Below are positions 1 through 6,763 of a DNA stretch of 14,535 nt, in pieces. Source of the DNA: JAERML01 sp035687895 (lineage in GTDB: Bacteria > Bacteroidota > Ignavibacteria > UBA10030 > UBA6906); contig DASRUE010000237.1 in the NCBI GenBank assembly GCA_035687895.1, positions 1 to 14,535 of the forward strand, given 5' to 3'. Below the pieces are notes generated by a model, which was given only the letters and a program-made list of their open reading frames with translations, did no database searches and had not been told where the DNA came from. A program made the translations under genes and the position numbers. The number at the start of each line of letters is the position of its first letter. Position 1 is the stretch's first letter.

Positions 1-42
1 GCGAAAGGGAGACCGGCTTGAACATCGACCAAAGGAAAACCA

Positions 43-624
43 ATGAAAAGTACGAACGCGAATAGCATAAGGAAGCCAGCATTGCCGGTGACGCCGCCAA
101 GGAAAATCGTCGTCCCGGGAAGTGCGAAGACGCCACAGCCCATACAAAAGGGGATGCCACGTTCCGTAGTGCCGGTCCATCAACCGCGTGTGGACGTCAA
201 GGAGTTCGGTGCCAAGGCCCTGATCGGTGTTGTCATCGTTCTCTCGATAACGCTTCTGTCGCTTGCTGTTGTGACCATGCGTGGTGAATCGCCACGACTG
301 GTGGAGACACCCGTCATGCCGTTCGCGGAGACGATCCCTGTCGTCAACATCGAGCCTGCACGACCGACGCCCCCACCTCCGGTTGTGCAGAAGACTTCAG
401 GTCTGCCGCAGGGGATTGTGACGGTCCCTGAGATCAAGCTCCGATCAAGGCACTCTTTTGACGCAAAGTCACTGGGTGTGAAACTCCGCAAGGGTGAAAA
501 GGTATCCATCCAACGGACGTATATTCCGGAAACCGGACCAGGCTGGATGCAAGTGCAGAGGACATCCGGTCAGACAGGTTGGGTGCTGGCATCGACGGTG
601 CAGCAGAAGAAGGTGCGGAAGTAG
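43..624 (+). CDS. Membrane-anchored protein with C-terminal bacterial SH3 (SH3b) domain
   Basis: This 193-residue protein has three parts. Residues 1-56 are a basic, proline-rich cytoplasmic-type tail. Residues 59-79 are a single hydrophobic segment (ALIGVVIVLSITLLSLAVV). A proline-rich linker with PTPPPPVV near residue 110 leads into a C-terminal region, about 130-188, whose pattern (LGVKLRKGEKVSI, then GWMQVQ, then GWV) is typical of bacterial SH3 domains that bind cell-wall or protein ligands. The inferred topology is N-in with the SH3 domain in the periplasm. The ATG at 43 is preceded by AAAGGAAAA, a reasonable ribosome site. A strong terminator follows at 653-679. Bases 1-21 end in an open frame with TGA at 19-21, possibly the tail of an upstream gene. 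The family call rests on the C-terminal pattern only; the specific role is unknown. Confidence 0.7.
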   Translation: MKSTNANSIRKPALPVTPPRKIVVPGSAKTPQPIQKGMPRSVVPVHQPRVDVKEFGAKALIGVVIVLSITLLSLAVVTMRGESPRLVETPVMPFAETIPVVNIEPARPTPPPPVVQKTSGLPQGIVTVPEIKLRSRHSFDAKSLGVKLRKGEKVSIQRTYIPETGPGWMQVQRTSGQTGWVLASTVQQKKVRK

Positions 625-652
625 GGCGTCGCACATAGAAATTACAATGAAG

Positions 653-679
653 AGGGAGCCGTTTAACGACTCCCTTTTT
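653..679 (+). terminator. Rho-independent terminator after the SH3-domain gene
   Basis: Stem AGGGAG (653-658) pairs with CTCCCT (670-675). An inner CGT/ACG pairing extends the stem across one mismatch. A run of five T (675-679) follows. It lies 29 nt after the stop codon of the SH3-domain gene. Confidence 0.85.
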
Positions 680-703
680 CGTTATTCGCCCTCGCGCCCT
701 TGG

Positions 704-732
704 TTGAATCTGAACAGGAATTATGTTACTAT
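704..732 (+). promoter_or_regulatory. Putative sigma70-type promoter for tRNA-Gly
   Basis: A TTGAAT box (704-709) and a TACTAT box (727-732) are separated by 17 bp. The tRNA begins 11 nt after the -10 box, so the predicted transcription start falls just before the mature 5' end. Each box matches its consensus at four of six positions. This is an inference from spacing and position. Confidence 0.45.
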
Positions 733-742
733 GCTCACGCCT

Positions 743-814
<72 letters not shown>

Positions 815-850
815 CTGAAAAGTGAAGAACATCCCGCGGAAGTGTCGGGG

Positions 851-944
851 GGCAGATCAATTCAGGGGTGGACTGAGCCGAGGAGTCGGAACCAAGCTGG
901 ACGTCGTCCCGATCCGTAGGATCGGGAAGTCCCGTCTCCCGCTC
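851..944 (+). pseudogene. Decayed tRNA-Gly copy with hairpin-forming insertions
   Basis: This stretch follows the tRNA by about 37 nt and repeats parts of it. The 15 nt 892-906 are identical to 776-790, and the 17 nt 928-944 are identical to 799-815, so most of the 3' half is preserved. Between these blocks the T-arm segment 791-798 has been replaced by 21 nt forming a perfect 9-bp hairpin, TCCCGATCC/GGATCGGGA with loop GTA (907-927). The 5' half is degraded but still shows AATTCAG (859-865) and GGTGGA, with extra bases including a small CCGA/TCGG hairpin (879-890) where the anticodon arm should be. It cannot fold as a functional tRNA. Tandem duplication followed by insertion and decay is the simplest reading. 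Confidence 0.7.
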
Positions 945-1005
945 AATCGACGATCTCAATTCAACGAGGCTTTTTCGCATCAGGGTGGGAGAGCCCGCTC
1001 CAAGT

Positions 1006-1030
1006 AACCCCGCCTGTAGCGGGGTTTGTG
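1006..1030 (+). terminator. Terminator-like hairpin
   Basis: AACCCCGC (1006-1013) pairs with GCGGGGTT (1019-1026) around a 5-nt loop, giving an 8-bp GC-rich stem. The following bases, TTGTGCTT, are only moderately T-rich. It probably ends the tRNA transcript before the regulator gene. Confidence 0.6.
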
Positions 1031-1087
1031 CTTCATAGGTTCAGCACAACTGCAGAGGAATGCAGGTTTGCAGCACACCAACTCATC

Positions 1088-1741
1088 ATGAAAAAGATTC
1101 GGATCCTCCTCATAGAAGACAATCGGCTGCTGCGTGAAGGCATCACGGCCATGCTCAAAGAGCAGCCGGACATGAAGATTGTTGCCTCTGCCGGAAACAG
1201 CGATGCCCTCCTCCGTGTAAAGAAACTGAATCCCCACGTTGTCCTGCTCGACCTGGGCTTGCGAAGTCACAGTAGTCTGAGCGTCGTCGAACTTGTGCGA
1301 AAAGAGGCCCCTCACGCGAAGATCATCGTCATGGATCTTGTGCCCGTCCAGACTGAACTTGTCGAGTTTGTGCGTGCGGGAGTCTCGGGTTTCATACTGA
1401 AGGATGCCTCGTTGGATGACTTTCTTAAGACGATCCGCTTGGTGGCCGAAGGAGCCAAGGTGCTCCCGCCCCCGATGACGGATTCTCTCTTCTCACAAAT
1501 CGTCGAGCATGCAACCCGGAAGGGGAGAGGCAACCTGTTCAGGTCCGTCCGGATGACCAAGCGAGAACGGGAGGTAGTGGACATGATTGCAGAAGGCCTG
1601 AGCAATAAAGATATCGCCGCCAAACTCAGCATCGCAACCGACACCGTGAAAAGCCACGTTCACAATATCCTCGAAAAACTGGCATTGCATACCCGGCTTG
1701 AAATTGCCTCCTACGCCCACCAGGGGTCTCTCCCCGAATAG
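1088..1741 (+). CDS. NarL/FixJ-family response regulator (REC + LuxR-type HTH), atypical switch residue
   Basis: A 217-residue two-domain transcription factor. The receiver domain (about 3-120) starts with RILLIEDN and carries the acidic pair E10/D11, phospho-acceptor D55 (VVLLDLGL) and K105 (FILKDAS). The normally conserved Ser/Thr switch position holds D83 (IIVMDLVP). The C-terminal LuxR-type HTH (about 153-208) has the family signature TKREREVVDMIAEGLSNKDIA and TVKSHVHNILEKL. I chose ATG 1088 because MKKIRILL is the normal start of a receiver; the frame is open upstream to an ATG at 1028, but that would add 20 residues outside the fold. No strong ribosome site is seen. It is closely similar to the regulator at 6764. 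The target genes and partner kinase are not visible in the window. Confidence 0.9.
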   Translation: MKKIRILLIEDNRLLREGITAMLKEQPDMKIVASAGNSDALLRVKKLNPHVVLLDLGLRSHSSLSVVELVRKEAPHAKIIVMDLVPVQTELVEFVRAGVSGFILKDASLDDFLKTIRLVAEGAKVLPPPMTDSLFSQIVEHATRKGRGNLFRSVRMTKREREVVDMIAEGLSNKDIAAKLSIATDTVKSHVHNILEKLALHTRLEIASYAHQGSLPE

Positions 1742-1775
1742 GACACGCATCGGTCCGCCTGGAACTCATCGTCCC

Positions 1776-1795
1776 AAGGATTGACATTCCTTTTT
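1776..1795 (+). terminator. Weak hairpin with T-run after the response regulator
   Basis: AAGGA (1776-1780) pairs with TCCTT (1788-1792) around a 7-nt loop, and three more T follow. The stem is short and A/T-rich, so it would be a weak terminator. A similar hairpin follows the next regulator gene at 2293. Confidence 0.35.
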
Positions 1796-1906
1796 CATCT
1801 GTTTGAGCGATTCCCTTCTACACAAACTTTGCGTAGGCTTCTACCACCAGAGATTTATGGCGGCCTCGTTTGAAACTGGCCTTGAAGAAAGCAAAACAGG
1901 GAGAGT

Positions 1907-2275
1907 GTGGCAACAAGGGCGAAGGGTAGGAGATATAGCCGCGGGCGTGGAAAAGGTGTAACGGCTAAGCAGCGTCCTGACAGCCGGCTCGCACGATTGG
2001 TAAACGCCGGGATTACCGGTTTCCTTCCGAAAGGAACGACGCAGGAGGATTTTCTCGCAACGATCAGGACGGTCGCCAAAGGATCATCTGTTCTTCCGCC
2101 ATCCAGGCCCTCCGGGAATGGACATGAACGCCTCACGCCCCGTCAGCGCCAGATCTTTTCGATGATTTCGAAAGGTGTGAGCAGAAAAAAGATCGCACGC
2201 CAACTCCATATCACCACAAGCACAGTGGCAAGCCACGTCCAGAGCATTCTCAGGAAGCTCATGGAGCGACCCTGA
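1907..2275 (+). CDS. Truncated NarL-type regulator: LuxR HTH with only the tail of a receiver domain
   Basis: The recognisable homology begins around LVNAGITGFLPKGTTQEDFL, equivalent to the last beta strand and helix of a receiver domain, with the conserved Lys in FLPK. It then runs through a complete LuxR-type HTH (LTPRQRQIFSMISKG, STVASHVQSILRKL). The acidic pair and phospho-acceptor Asp are absent, and no receiver-like sequence appears in the other frames upstream. The first 27 or so residues are Arg/Lys-rich and look like fortuitous coding, so GTG 1907 is uncertain; a downstream TTG is an alternative. It sits 165 nt behind the intact paralog and shares its inter-domain spacing. Either it is a decaying duplicate or a short phosphorylation-independent DNA-binding protein. 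The frame is uninterrupted from 1907 to the stop. Confidence 0.55.
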   Translation: MATRAKGRRYSRGRGKGVTAKQRPDSRLARLVNAGITGFLPKGTTQEDFLATIRTVAKGSSVLPPSRPSGNGHERLTPRQRQIFSMISKGVSRKKIARQLHITTSTVASHVQSILRKLMERP

Positions 2276-2292
2276 CCCGGAGCGACTCACCC

Positions 2293-2312
2293 AAAAGGAC
2301 TACATCCTTTTT
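2293..2312 (+). terminator. Hairpin with T-run after the truncated regulator
   Basis: AAAAGGA (2293-2299) pairs with TCCTTTT (2305-2311) around loop CTACA, giving 7 bp, followed by T, C, A and TTTT. Its position 18 nt after the stop codon supports a terminator. Confidence 0.5.
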
Positions 2313-2323
2313 CATTTTCAAGA

Positions 2324-2336
2324 GGGATACTATCCC
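2324..2336. promoter_or_regulatory. Perfect palindrome upstream of the first radical SAM gene
   Basis: GGGATA and TATCCC flank a single central C. It lies 84 nt before the radical SAM start codon and could be an operator. No protein can be assigned to it from the sequence. Confidence 0.3.
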
Positions 2337-2420
2337 GGCTTGTTTCCCCATATGCTATTGGGCAGGATTTTGTTTCGAAAGGCAGTTTCCACAGGCATGC
2401 CATTTTGAGGAGGACGTTCC

Positions 2421-3986
2421 ATGAGGAAGTTGCACGTTGGCGTCATTGATCTCGTCAGTAAGGGTCCAACCCGCACATTGTGGTCGCGCGTCATGAATGC
2501 CAACCTTGCGAGCATCATGCCTCAGGTGATTGCTACGTGGTGTGAGGAGGAAGGGCACGAGGTGACGTTCGTGTGTTATACAGGTTTTGAGGATCTTACG
2601 GCAGAGTTACCCGCCACGGTAGATTTGGTATTCATCGGCGCGTTCACGGAAGCGGCGCAACTTGCATACGCGCTGAGCAATCAATTCCGATCCAGGGGAG
2701 CAATCACCGTCATCGGTGGTCCCCACGCCCGTTGCTACCCGCAGGATGCGCAGTTGTACTTCGATTATGTGCTCGGCTTTACCGACAAATCCGTTGTGAA
2801 TGCTGTCTTGAATGATTGTGCCCCGCACCGGCCGATGGGCGTCTATCTCTCTGCATCCGGCCAGCCGACATCCCTGCCCGGAGTCCGTGAACGCTGGAAG
2901 TTCATCGAACCAACACTCCGCAAAGCACCGCTCATCAAGATGGTGCCGATGCTGGGAAGTCTGGGTTGTCCGTACCATTGCAGCTTCTGCATCGATTCTG
3001 TTGTGCCATATCAGCCTCTGGATTTCGATGTGGTCAAAGAGGACCTTACGTTTTTGTTGACAAAGTTCAAACGGCCACTGGTTGCCTTTCACGATCCTAA
3101 TTTCGGCGTCCAGTTTGATAGCTGCATGGACGCTATTGAAGAGGCCGTGCCCGCAGGTGCCGTTGACTTTGCTGCCGAAAGCAGCCTGTCGCTTCTTTCC
3201 GAGCCCCATTTGATCAGGATGAAGAGAAACGGCTTTAAAGCCCTCCTCCCCGGTATTGAGTCGTGGTATGACATGGGTGAGAAGTCGCGCACAGGGAGAT
3301 TGAGGGGGATGGATAAGGTGTTGGAGGTCTCCGCACACGTCAACATGATCCTCAAGTATGTTCCGTACGTTCAGACCAATTTCGTGCTGGGGCTTGATGG
3401 AGATGAGGGAGCGGAACCGTTCGAGCTGACAAAGCGGTTTGTGGATCTCACGCCCGGCGCGTTTCCCGGGTATTCACTACTGTCCGCGTTCGGCCAAGCC
3501 GCGCCTCTCAATCTCGAATACCAGCGCCAGGGTCGGGTCATTCCTTTTCCTTTCCATTTCCTGAACAACAATGGCGCAATGAACCTTGAGCCAAGAAATT
3601 ATTCCTGGTCGGGCTTCTACCAGCACGTCATCGATCTCACCCGGTATTCTTTTTCCCCCAAGGCGATCTTCAACAGGGCGAGGGCGACCAATGCCCTCAT
3701 CCCGAAATGGTTGAATGTGGTCCGGGCAGTCTCATCGGAAGGGTATGGCAGGATTAACTACTACACCGAGATTCGGCGCCGGCTCGATGCTGATCCGCAG
3801 TTCCGCCCGTTCTTCGAGCAGCTGACAACGGAACTCCCGCAGTTTTACGTCGACCGCGTGCGGAAGGATCTCGGGCCAATGTGGGATTGGCTGCCGGAAG
3901 GTGCACTCTATCATGATGCGAATGCATATCTGAAGTCTGAAATCCTACCTGAGATGGAAACGCGTGAGGCGAGATTAGTTGTCTGA
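2421..3986 (+). CDS. B12-binding-type radical SAM protein (521 aa)
   Basis: The N-terminal part (about 1-150) has the Rossmann-like pattern of cobalamin-binding domains found before radical SAM cores, including VDLVFIGAF and ITVIGGPHARCYP. The classical DxHxxG base-off motif is not evident. The radical SAM core carries C183-x3-C187-x2-C190 (GCPYHCSFC), which ligates the 4Fe-4S cluster that cleaves S-adenosylmethionine. Later core motifs include VDFAAESSLSLLSEP and LLPGIESWYDMGEKSRTGR. ATG 2421 is well supported by GAGGAGGA six nt upstream. The protein is cytosolic. Members of this broad class act as methyltransferases or in natural-product and lipid chemistry, but the substrate here is unknown. 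It shares its architecture with the gene at 4350 but is clearly divergent from it. Confidence 0.85.
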   Translation: MRKLHVGVIDLVSKGPTRTLWSRVMNANLASIMPQVIATWCEEEGHEVTFVCYTGFEDLTAELPATVDLVFIGAFTEAAQLAYALSNQFRSRGAITVIGGPHARCYPQDAQLYFDYVLGFTDKSVVNAVLNDCAPHRPMGVYLSASGQPTSLPGVRERWKFIEPTLRKAPLIKMVPMLGSLGCPYHCSFCIDSVVPYQPLDFDVVKEDLTFLLTKFKRPLVAFHDPNFGVQFDSCMDAIEEAVPAGAVDFAAESSLSLLSEPHLIRMKRNGFKALLPGIESWYDMGEKSRTGRLRGMDKVLEVSAHVNMILKYVPYVQTNFVLGLDGDEGAEPFELTKRFVDLTPGAFPGYSLLSAFGQAAPLNLEYQRQGRVIPFPFHFLNNNGAMNLEPRNYSWSGFYQHVIDLTRYSFSPKAIFNRARATNALIPKWLNVVRAVSSEGYGRINYYTEIRRRLDADPQFRPFFEQLTTELPQFYVDRVRKDLGPMWDWLPEGALYHDANAYLKSEILPEMETREARLVV

Positions 3987-4038
3987 CAACGGTTGTCGGA
4001 GAGACTGATACACTGTACGAACGGAAGGGATAGAATTT

Positions 4039-4185
4039 GTGAAGGAAGCAACCCGTGATGACGCAGCGTCCATTGGCCGATTCCTCGATATGAATAAGAA
4101 CACAGTATGGGAGATCATCAAGGGGATGAAATACACAACCTCTGCCGACCTGGCGATTGCCGTCCACAGGGCATTCTCCGTGTAG
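4039..4185 (+). CDS. Small HTH-like protein (48 aa)
   Basis: A short open frame between the two radical SAM genes. It starts at GTG 4039, eight nt after the good ribosome site GGAAGGGA (4023-4030). The product contains ASIGRFLDMNKNTVWEI followed by KYTTSADLAIAVHRAF, which has the spacing and residue types of a Cro/C1-like helix-turn-helix but lacks the rest of such a domain. The stop is 34 nt before a strong terminator. It could be a mini-regulator of its neighbours or a C-terminal remnant of a larger DNA-binding protein. An imperfect dyad, GTTGTC/GACAAC (3978-3990), overlaps the end of the preceding gene and could be its binding site. Recognition rests on pattern only. Confidence 0.4.
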   Translation: MKEATRDDAASIGRFLDMNKNTVWEIIKGMKYTTSADLAIAVHRAFSV

Positions 4186-4219
4186 TTGATCGAGCTTCGT
4201 AGATGCGATCCCAAACGCA

Positions 4220-4250
4220 AAACCCTGCCTCGTGAGCAGGGTTTGTTGTT
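4220..4250 (+). terminator. Rho-independent terminator between the radical SAM genes
   Basis: AAACCCTGC (4220-4228) pairs perfectly with GCAGGGTTT (4236-4244) around a 7-nt loop; the tail GTTGTT is T-rich. It separates the two radical SAM genes into different transcription units. Confidence 0.8.
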
Positions 4251-4349
4251 ACACCAAATTTCTGTTTCTGCATCTATTCGCTTTTGCATGCAATTTTGAT
4301 AAATTGGAATAAGCAAAGTCCAATCAAGAACTCTATTAAGGAAAAAGCC

Positions 4350-6347
4350 ATGCAAGGGCTCTCCCCGGTCCACCAAGTAGCGCCGTCCGATCCGGTGACG
4401 GCAGGTGCGTTCGGTGTGCGCGAACTGGACGTGACACTCATCCGCGCAACCAACTACACGGATGACGGATATCCGATCACCATGCGGGTCGGCGTCATAC
4501 GCAGCAACACCCTCACGCAGATGGGGACGCTGGCGCGTGATCTTGTGAACTACCCTTTTTTCTCCGGACTCTCGCTCAACGTCCGCCTGATCGACGAAGC
4601 AATTCAGCGGGTGCCCACCAGGGAAATACTCAGGCGTTCCAGAGTCCCCGGGGTAAAGACGATCGTCATGATCGTTGGGGTGCAAACGAACCAGTATCCC
4701 CGGGCACAGGACATCGCCGCGTGGTTTCTGCCGCACGATATCCCCGTCATGATCGGCGGATTCCACGTAAGCGGCATGCTTGCCATGGTTGGCTTGACAG
4801 CCGATCTCAGGGAAGCAATGACAAAGGGAATCACACTTGTTGCCGGTGAGGTAGAGGGTGGCCGATTGCCGGCCATTGTGGAAGATGTCATCCGGGGAGA
4901 GGCACAACCGCTCTACAACTTCTTAAATCCGACTGCTGACCTTGCCAACATCCCGACACCCCAACTCACAAAGGATGATCTGAAAGGGTTTGCTTCGCCA
5001 TACAGCACAATCGATACCGGACGCGGGTGTGTCTTCACATGCGATTTCTGTACTATTATCAACGTGCAGGGTCGGACGATGCGGTGTCGGGACCCGAAGC
5101 AGGTTGTCGATTTTGTTCGTCGCAGCTACCGCGATGTGGGTATTGCACACTGTTTCTTTACGGATGACAATATCGCTCGTAACCCGCGATGGCGCGAGCT
5201 GTTTGCGGGGCTCATCCACCTTCGAGAAGAAGAAAACATCCCTTTCACGTTCATGATGCAGAGCGATCTCGCAGCCCGGAAGATTCCGCCGGGGGATTTC
5301 TTTGTCCTCGCGGCACGGGCAGGCTGCAACCAGGTCTTCTTCGGTGTTGAAAGTGTGAACCGTGAGAACCTCCGTTCTCAAGGAAAATTCCAGAACCAGG
5401 TCTTGGAGTACAGAGGTCTCGCGGCACATCTGCACTCGCTTGGCATCACCTGCCATGCAGGGTATATTCTCGGTCTGCCATTCGACACGCCAACAGGCAT
5501 CAAGCAGGATATCGCCGAGCTCCAGCAGATCGGGTTTGATTCAGCGTCGTTCTACATTCTGTCTCCTCTTCCCGGCTCGAAGGACCATCAGCGATGGTGG
5601 CGGGAACGCAGATGGATGGATAACGATTTCAACACGTACGATTCGGCGCACGTTGCCGTGGCACCGGAACGGATGACACGTGACGAGTTGATGGACGCGT
5701 ACCGGAAAGCGTGGGACCAGTTCTACTCCACCGAGCATATGGTCGATGTCCTCAAAATCTGGCGGAACGACCGGAGCGGCTATTGGAACAGGCTCTTCTT
5801 CTTTGCAGCGTATCTCTATGCGTCAAGGATCGAGCGCTTGCACCCGATGAACTGCGGGTTCTGGACTGTGAGAAACCGGGCCGACCGGCGATCCGGGTTG
5901 GAGCGCGAGGCATTTGTTCCGTATTGGTGGGGGCGACTGAAGACCATTCACTCGCGGCTGCGGGGGATCGTGAGTCTCTTCTTCCAGCTCGAAGAGGTGT
6001 GGCTTAGGAGTCGACCGAAAACGAAGATCGAGGAGGCTCTTCATGAGCTGATCGCAACAACAAAACAAGACATCACTGACTGGCGGGATATCAGGGCAAA
6101 AGAACTCGTTATGCTCTACGAGAGGCTTCACGAGGAGATGCCGGAAGTCAAGGTTCCTTCTGTCATCAGCATCTGGTTCAAGAAACATAACCCATTTGCA
6201 GGCGCATACACGAGGGTGCACGCACAACGCGTCTGGCGGCGGTGGTATCTTCATATCTGGAATCCGCTGAAGTGGGTCGAGGTGTGGTTGTTTGAATGGG
6301 TGAATGGAGTGCGGTTTCTGACTCGCCTTCTCGTTGAGGGAAAGTGA
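4350..6347 (+). CDS. B12-binding-type radical SAM protein with long C-terminal extension (665 aa)
   Basis: Residues about 20-190 resemble a cobalamin-binding Rossmann domain, with KTIVMIVGVQTNQYPRAQDI, then VMIGGFHVSGM and VAGEVEG. The radical SAM core follows, with cluster-binding C227-x3-C231-x2-C234 (GCVFTCDFC), FFTDDNIARNP and QVFFGVESVNRENL, then HAGYILGLPFDTP. After about residue 450 comes a long, Trp- and Arg-rich extension of unknown function ending in amphipathic helices. ATG 4350 is preferred over the in-frame ATG 4284 because TAAGGA lies 7 nt upstream of 4350 and the extra residues are unlike the fold. The stop codon overlaps a downstream GTG (GTGA at 6343-6347), hinting at a lost coupled ORF. 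The catalysed reaction is unknown. Confidence 0.85.
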   Translation: MQGLSPVHQVAPSDPVTAGAFGVRELDVTLIRATNYTDDGYPITMRVGVIRSNTLTQMGTLARDLVNYPFFSGLSLNVRLIDEAIQRVPTREILRRSRVPGVKTIVMIVGVQTNQYPRAQDIAAWFLPHDIPVMIGGFHVSGMLAMVGLTADLREAMTKGITLVAGEVEGGRLPAIVEDVIRGEAQPLYNFLNPTADLANIPTPQLTKDDLKGFASPYSTIDTGRGCVFTCDFCTIINVQGRTMRCRDPKQVVDFVRRSYRDVGIAHCFFTDDNIARNPRWRELFAGLIHLREEENIPFTFMMQSDLAARKIPPGDFFVLAARAGCNQVFFGVESVNRENLRSQGKFQNQVLEYRGLAAHLHSLGITCHAGYILGLPFDTPTGIKQDIAELQQIGFDSASFYILSPLPGSKDHQRWWRERRWMDNDFNTYDSAHVAVAPERMTRDELMDAYRKAWDQFYSTEHMVDVLKIWRNDRSGYWNRLFFFAAYLYASRIERLHPMNCGFWTVRNRADRRSGLEREAFVPYWWGRLKTIHSRLRGIVSLFFQLEEVWLRSRPKTKIEEALHELIATTKQDITDWRDIRAKELVMLYERLHEEMPEVKVPSVISIWFKKHNPFAGAYTRVHAQRVWRRWYLHIWNPLKWVEVWLFEWVNGVRFLTRLLVEGK

Positions 6348-6411
6348 AGCTTTCTTCGTGGCGATCTTACCTACGATGGAATCCATTCAACGTCAAGGGC
6401 TACGCACCGTG

Positions 6412-6542
6412 GGTAGTGTCTCAGTTTGACTGCTTCGAATACACAACAGTCACCCTGAGCGGAGTCGAAGGGTGACAAATGCACACAGAGCAGGTTTCGA
6501 CTTCGCTCAACCTGACGCTGATTCTGAAACTGAGACACTACC
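6412..6542. mobile_element. MITE-like element, 131 bp, perfect 16-bp terminal inverted repeats
   Basis: The ends GGTAGTGTCTCAGTTT (6412-6427) and AAACTGAGACACTACC (6527-6542) are exact reverse complements. Immediately outside are GCACCGTG (6404-6411) and GCACTGTG (6543-6550), an 8-bp direct repeat with one transition, as expected of an ageing target-site duplication. The interior holds a 7-bp hairpin (GTCACCC 6449-6455 with GGGTGAC 6470-6476) and a second, inverted and diverged version of its loop motif (TTTCGACTTCGCTCA near 6496-6510). The whole element can therefore fold back on itself. It has no transposase gene and would depend on one elsewhere. Confidence 0.8.
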
Positions 6543-6656
6543 GCACTGTGGCTCCCGAGATTGAGAGAGTCCTGGTCAGATACAAACTGTAAATGTACAC
6601 ACCCACTTCTTTCAAAATGGGAGCAATCACACCGTCGCTAGACAGTCCCCTATCCC

Positions 6657-6685
6657 TTGACAATCAGAATTGACTTCTCTATATT
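6657..6685 (+). promoter_or_regulatory. Strong sigma70-type promoter for the second response regulator
   Basis: TTGACA (6657-6662) and TATATT (6680-6685) are separated by exactly 17 bp. The bases 6682-6689, TATTTTTG, also fit the Bacteroidota -7 pattern TAnnTTTG. Transcription would start near 6692, leaving a leader of about 70 nt that contains an inverted repeat (GGAGTG 6700-6705 with CACTCC 6722-6727). Confidence 0.65.
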
Positions 6686-6763
6686 TTTGCCAAGTCCTTG
6701 GAGTGTATGCTGTCCGGACGCCACTCCCTGCAAATTGACCGATAAAACTATGATGATCCCGTT

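Noticed and set aside
1028..1087. Upstream ATG that would extend the first response regulator by 20 residues
   Set aside because: The extension is unlike the receiver fold and overlaps the end of a terminator; MKKIRILL at 1088 is the usual start.
1781..1786. TTGACA box as a promoter for the truncated regulator
   Set aside because: No -10 box at 16-18 bp; the bases lie in the loop of a hairpin that looks like a weak terminator.
2607..3338. Minus-strand open frame of 243 codons
   Set aside because: Lies wholly opposite the radical SAM core of 2421-3986 and has no recognisable domain.
3975..4907. Minus-strand open frame of 310 codons opposite the second radical SAM gene
   Set aside because: Its product is Cys/His-rich with no domain, it spans two + strand features and a terminator, and it is the antisense shadow of a convincing radical SAM frame.
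5823..6386. Minus-strand open frame of 187 codons
   Set aside because: Opposite the C-terminal extension of the second radical SAM gene; low-complexity His/Pro-rich product without motifs.
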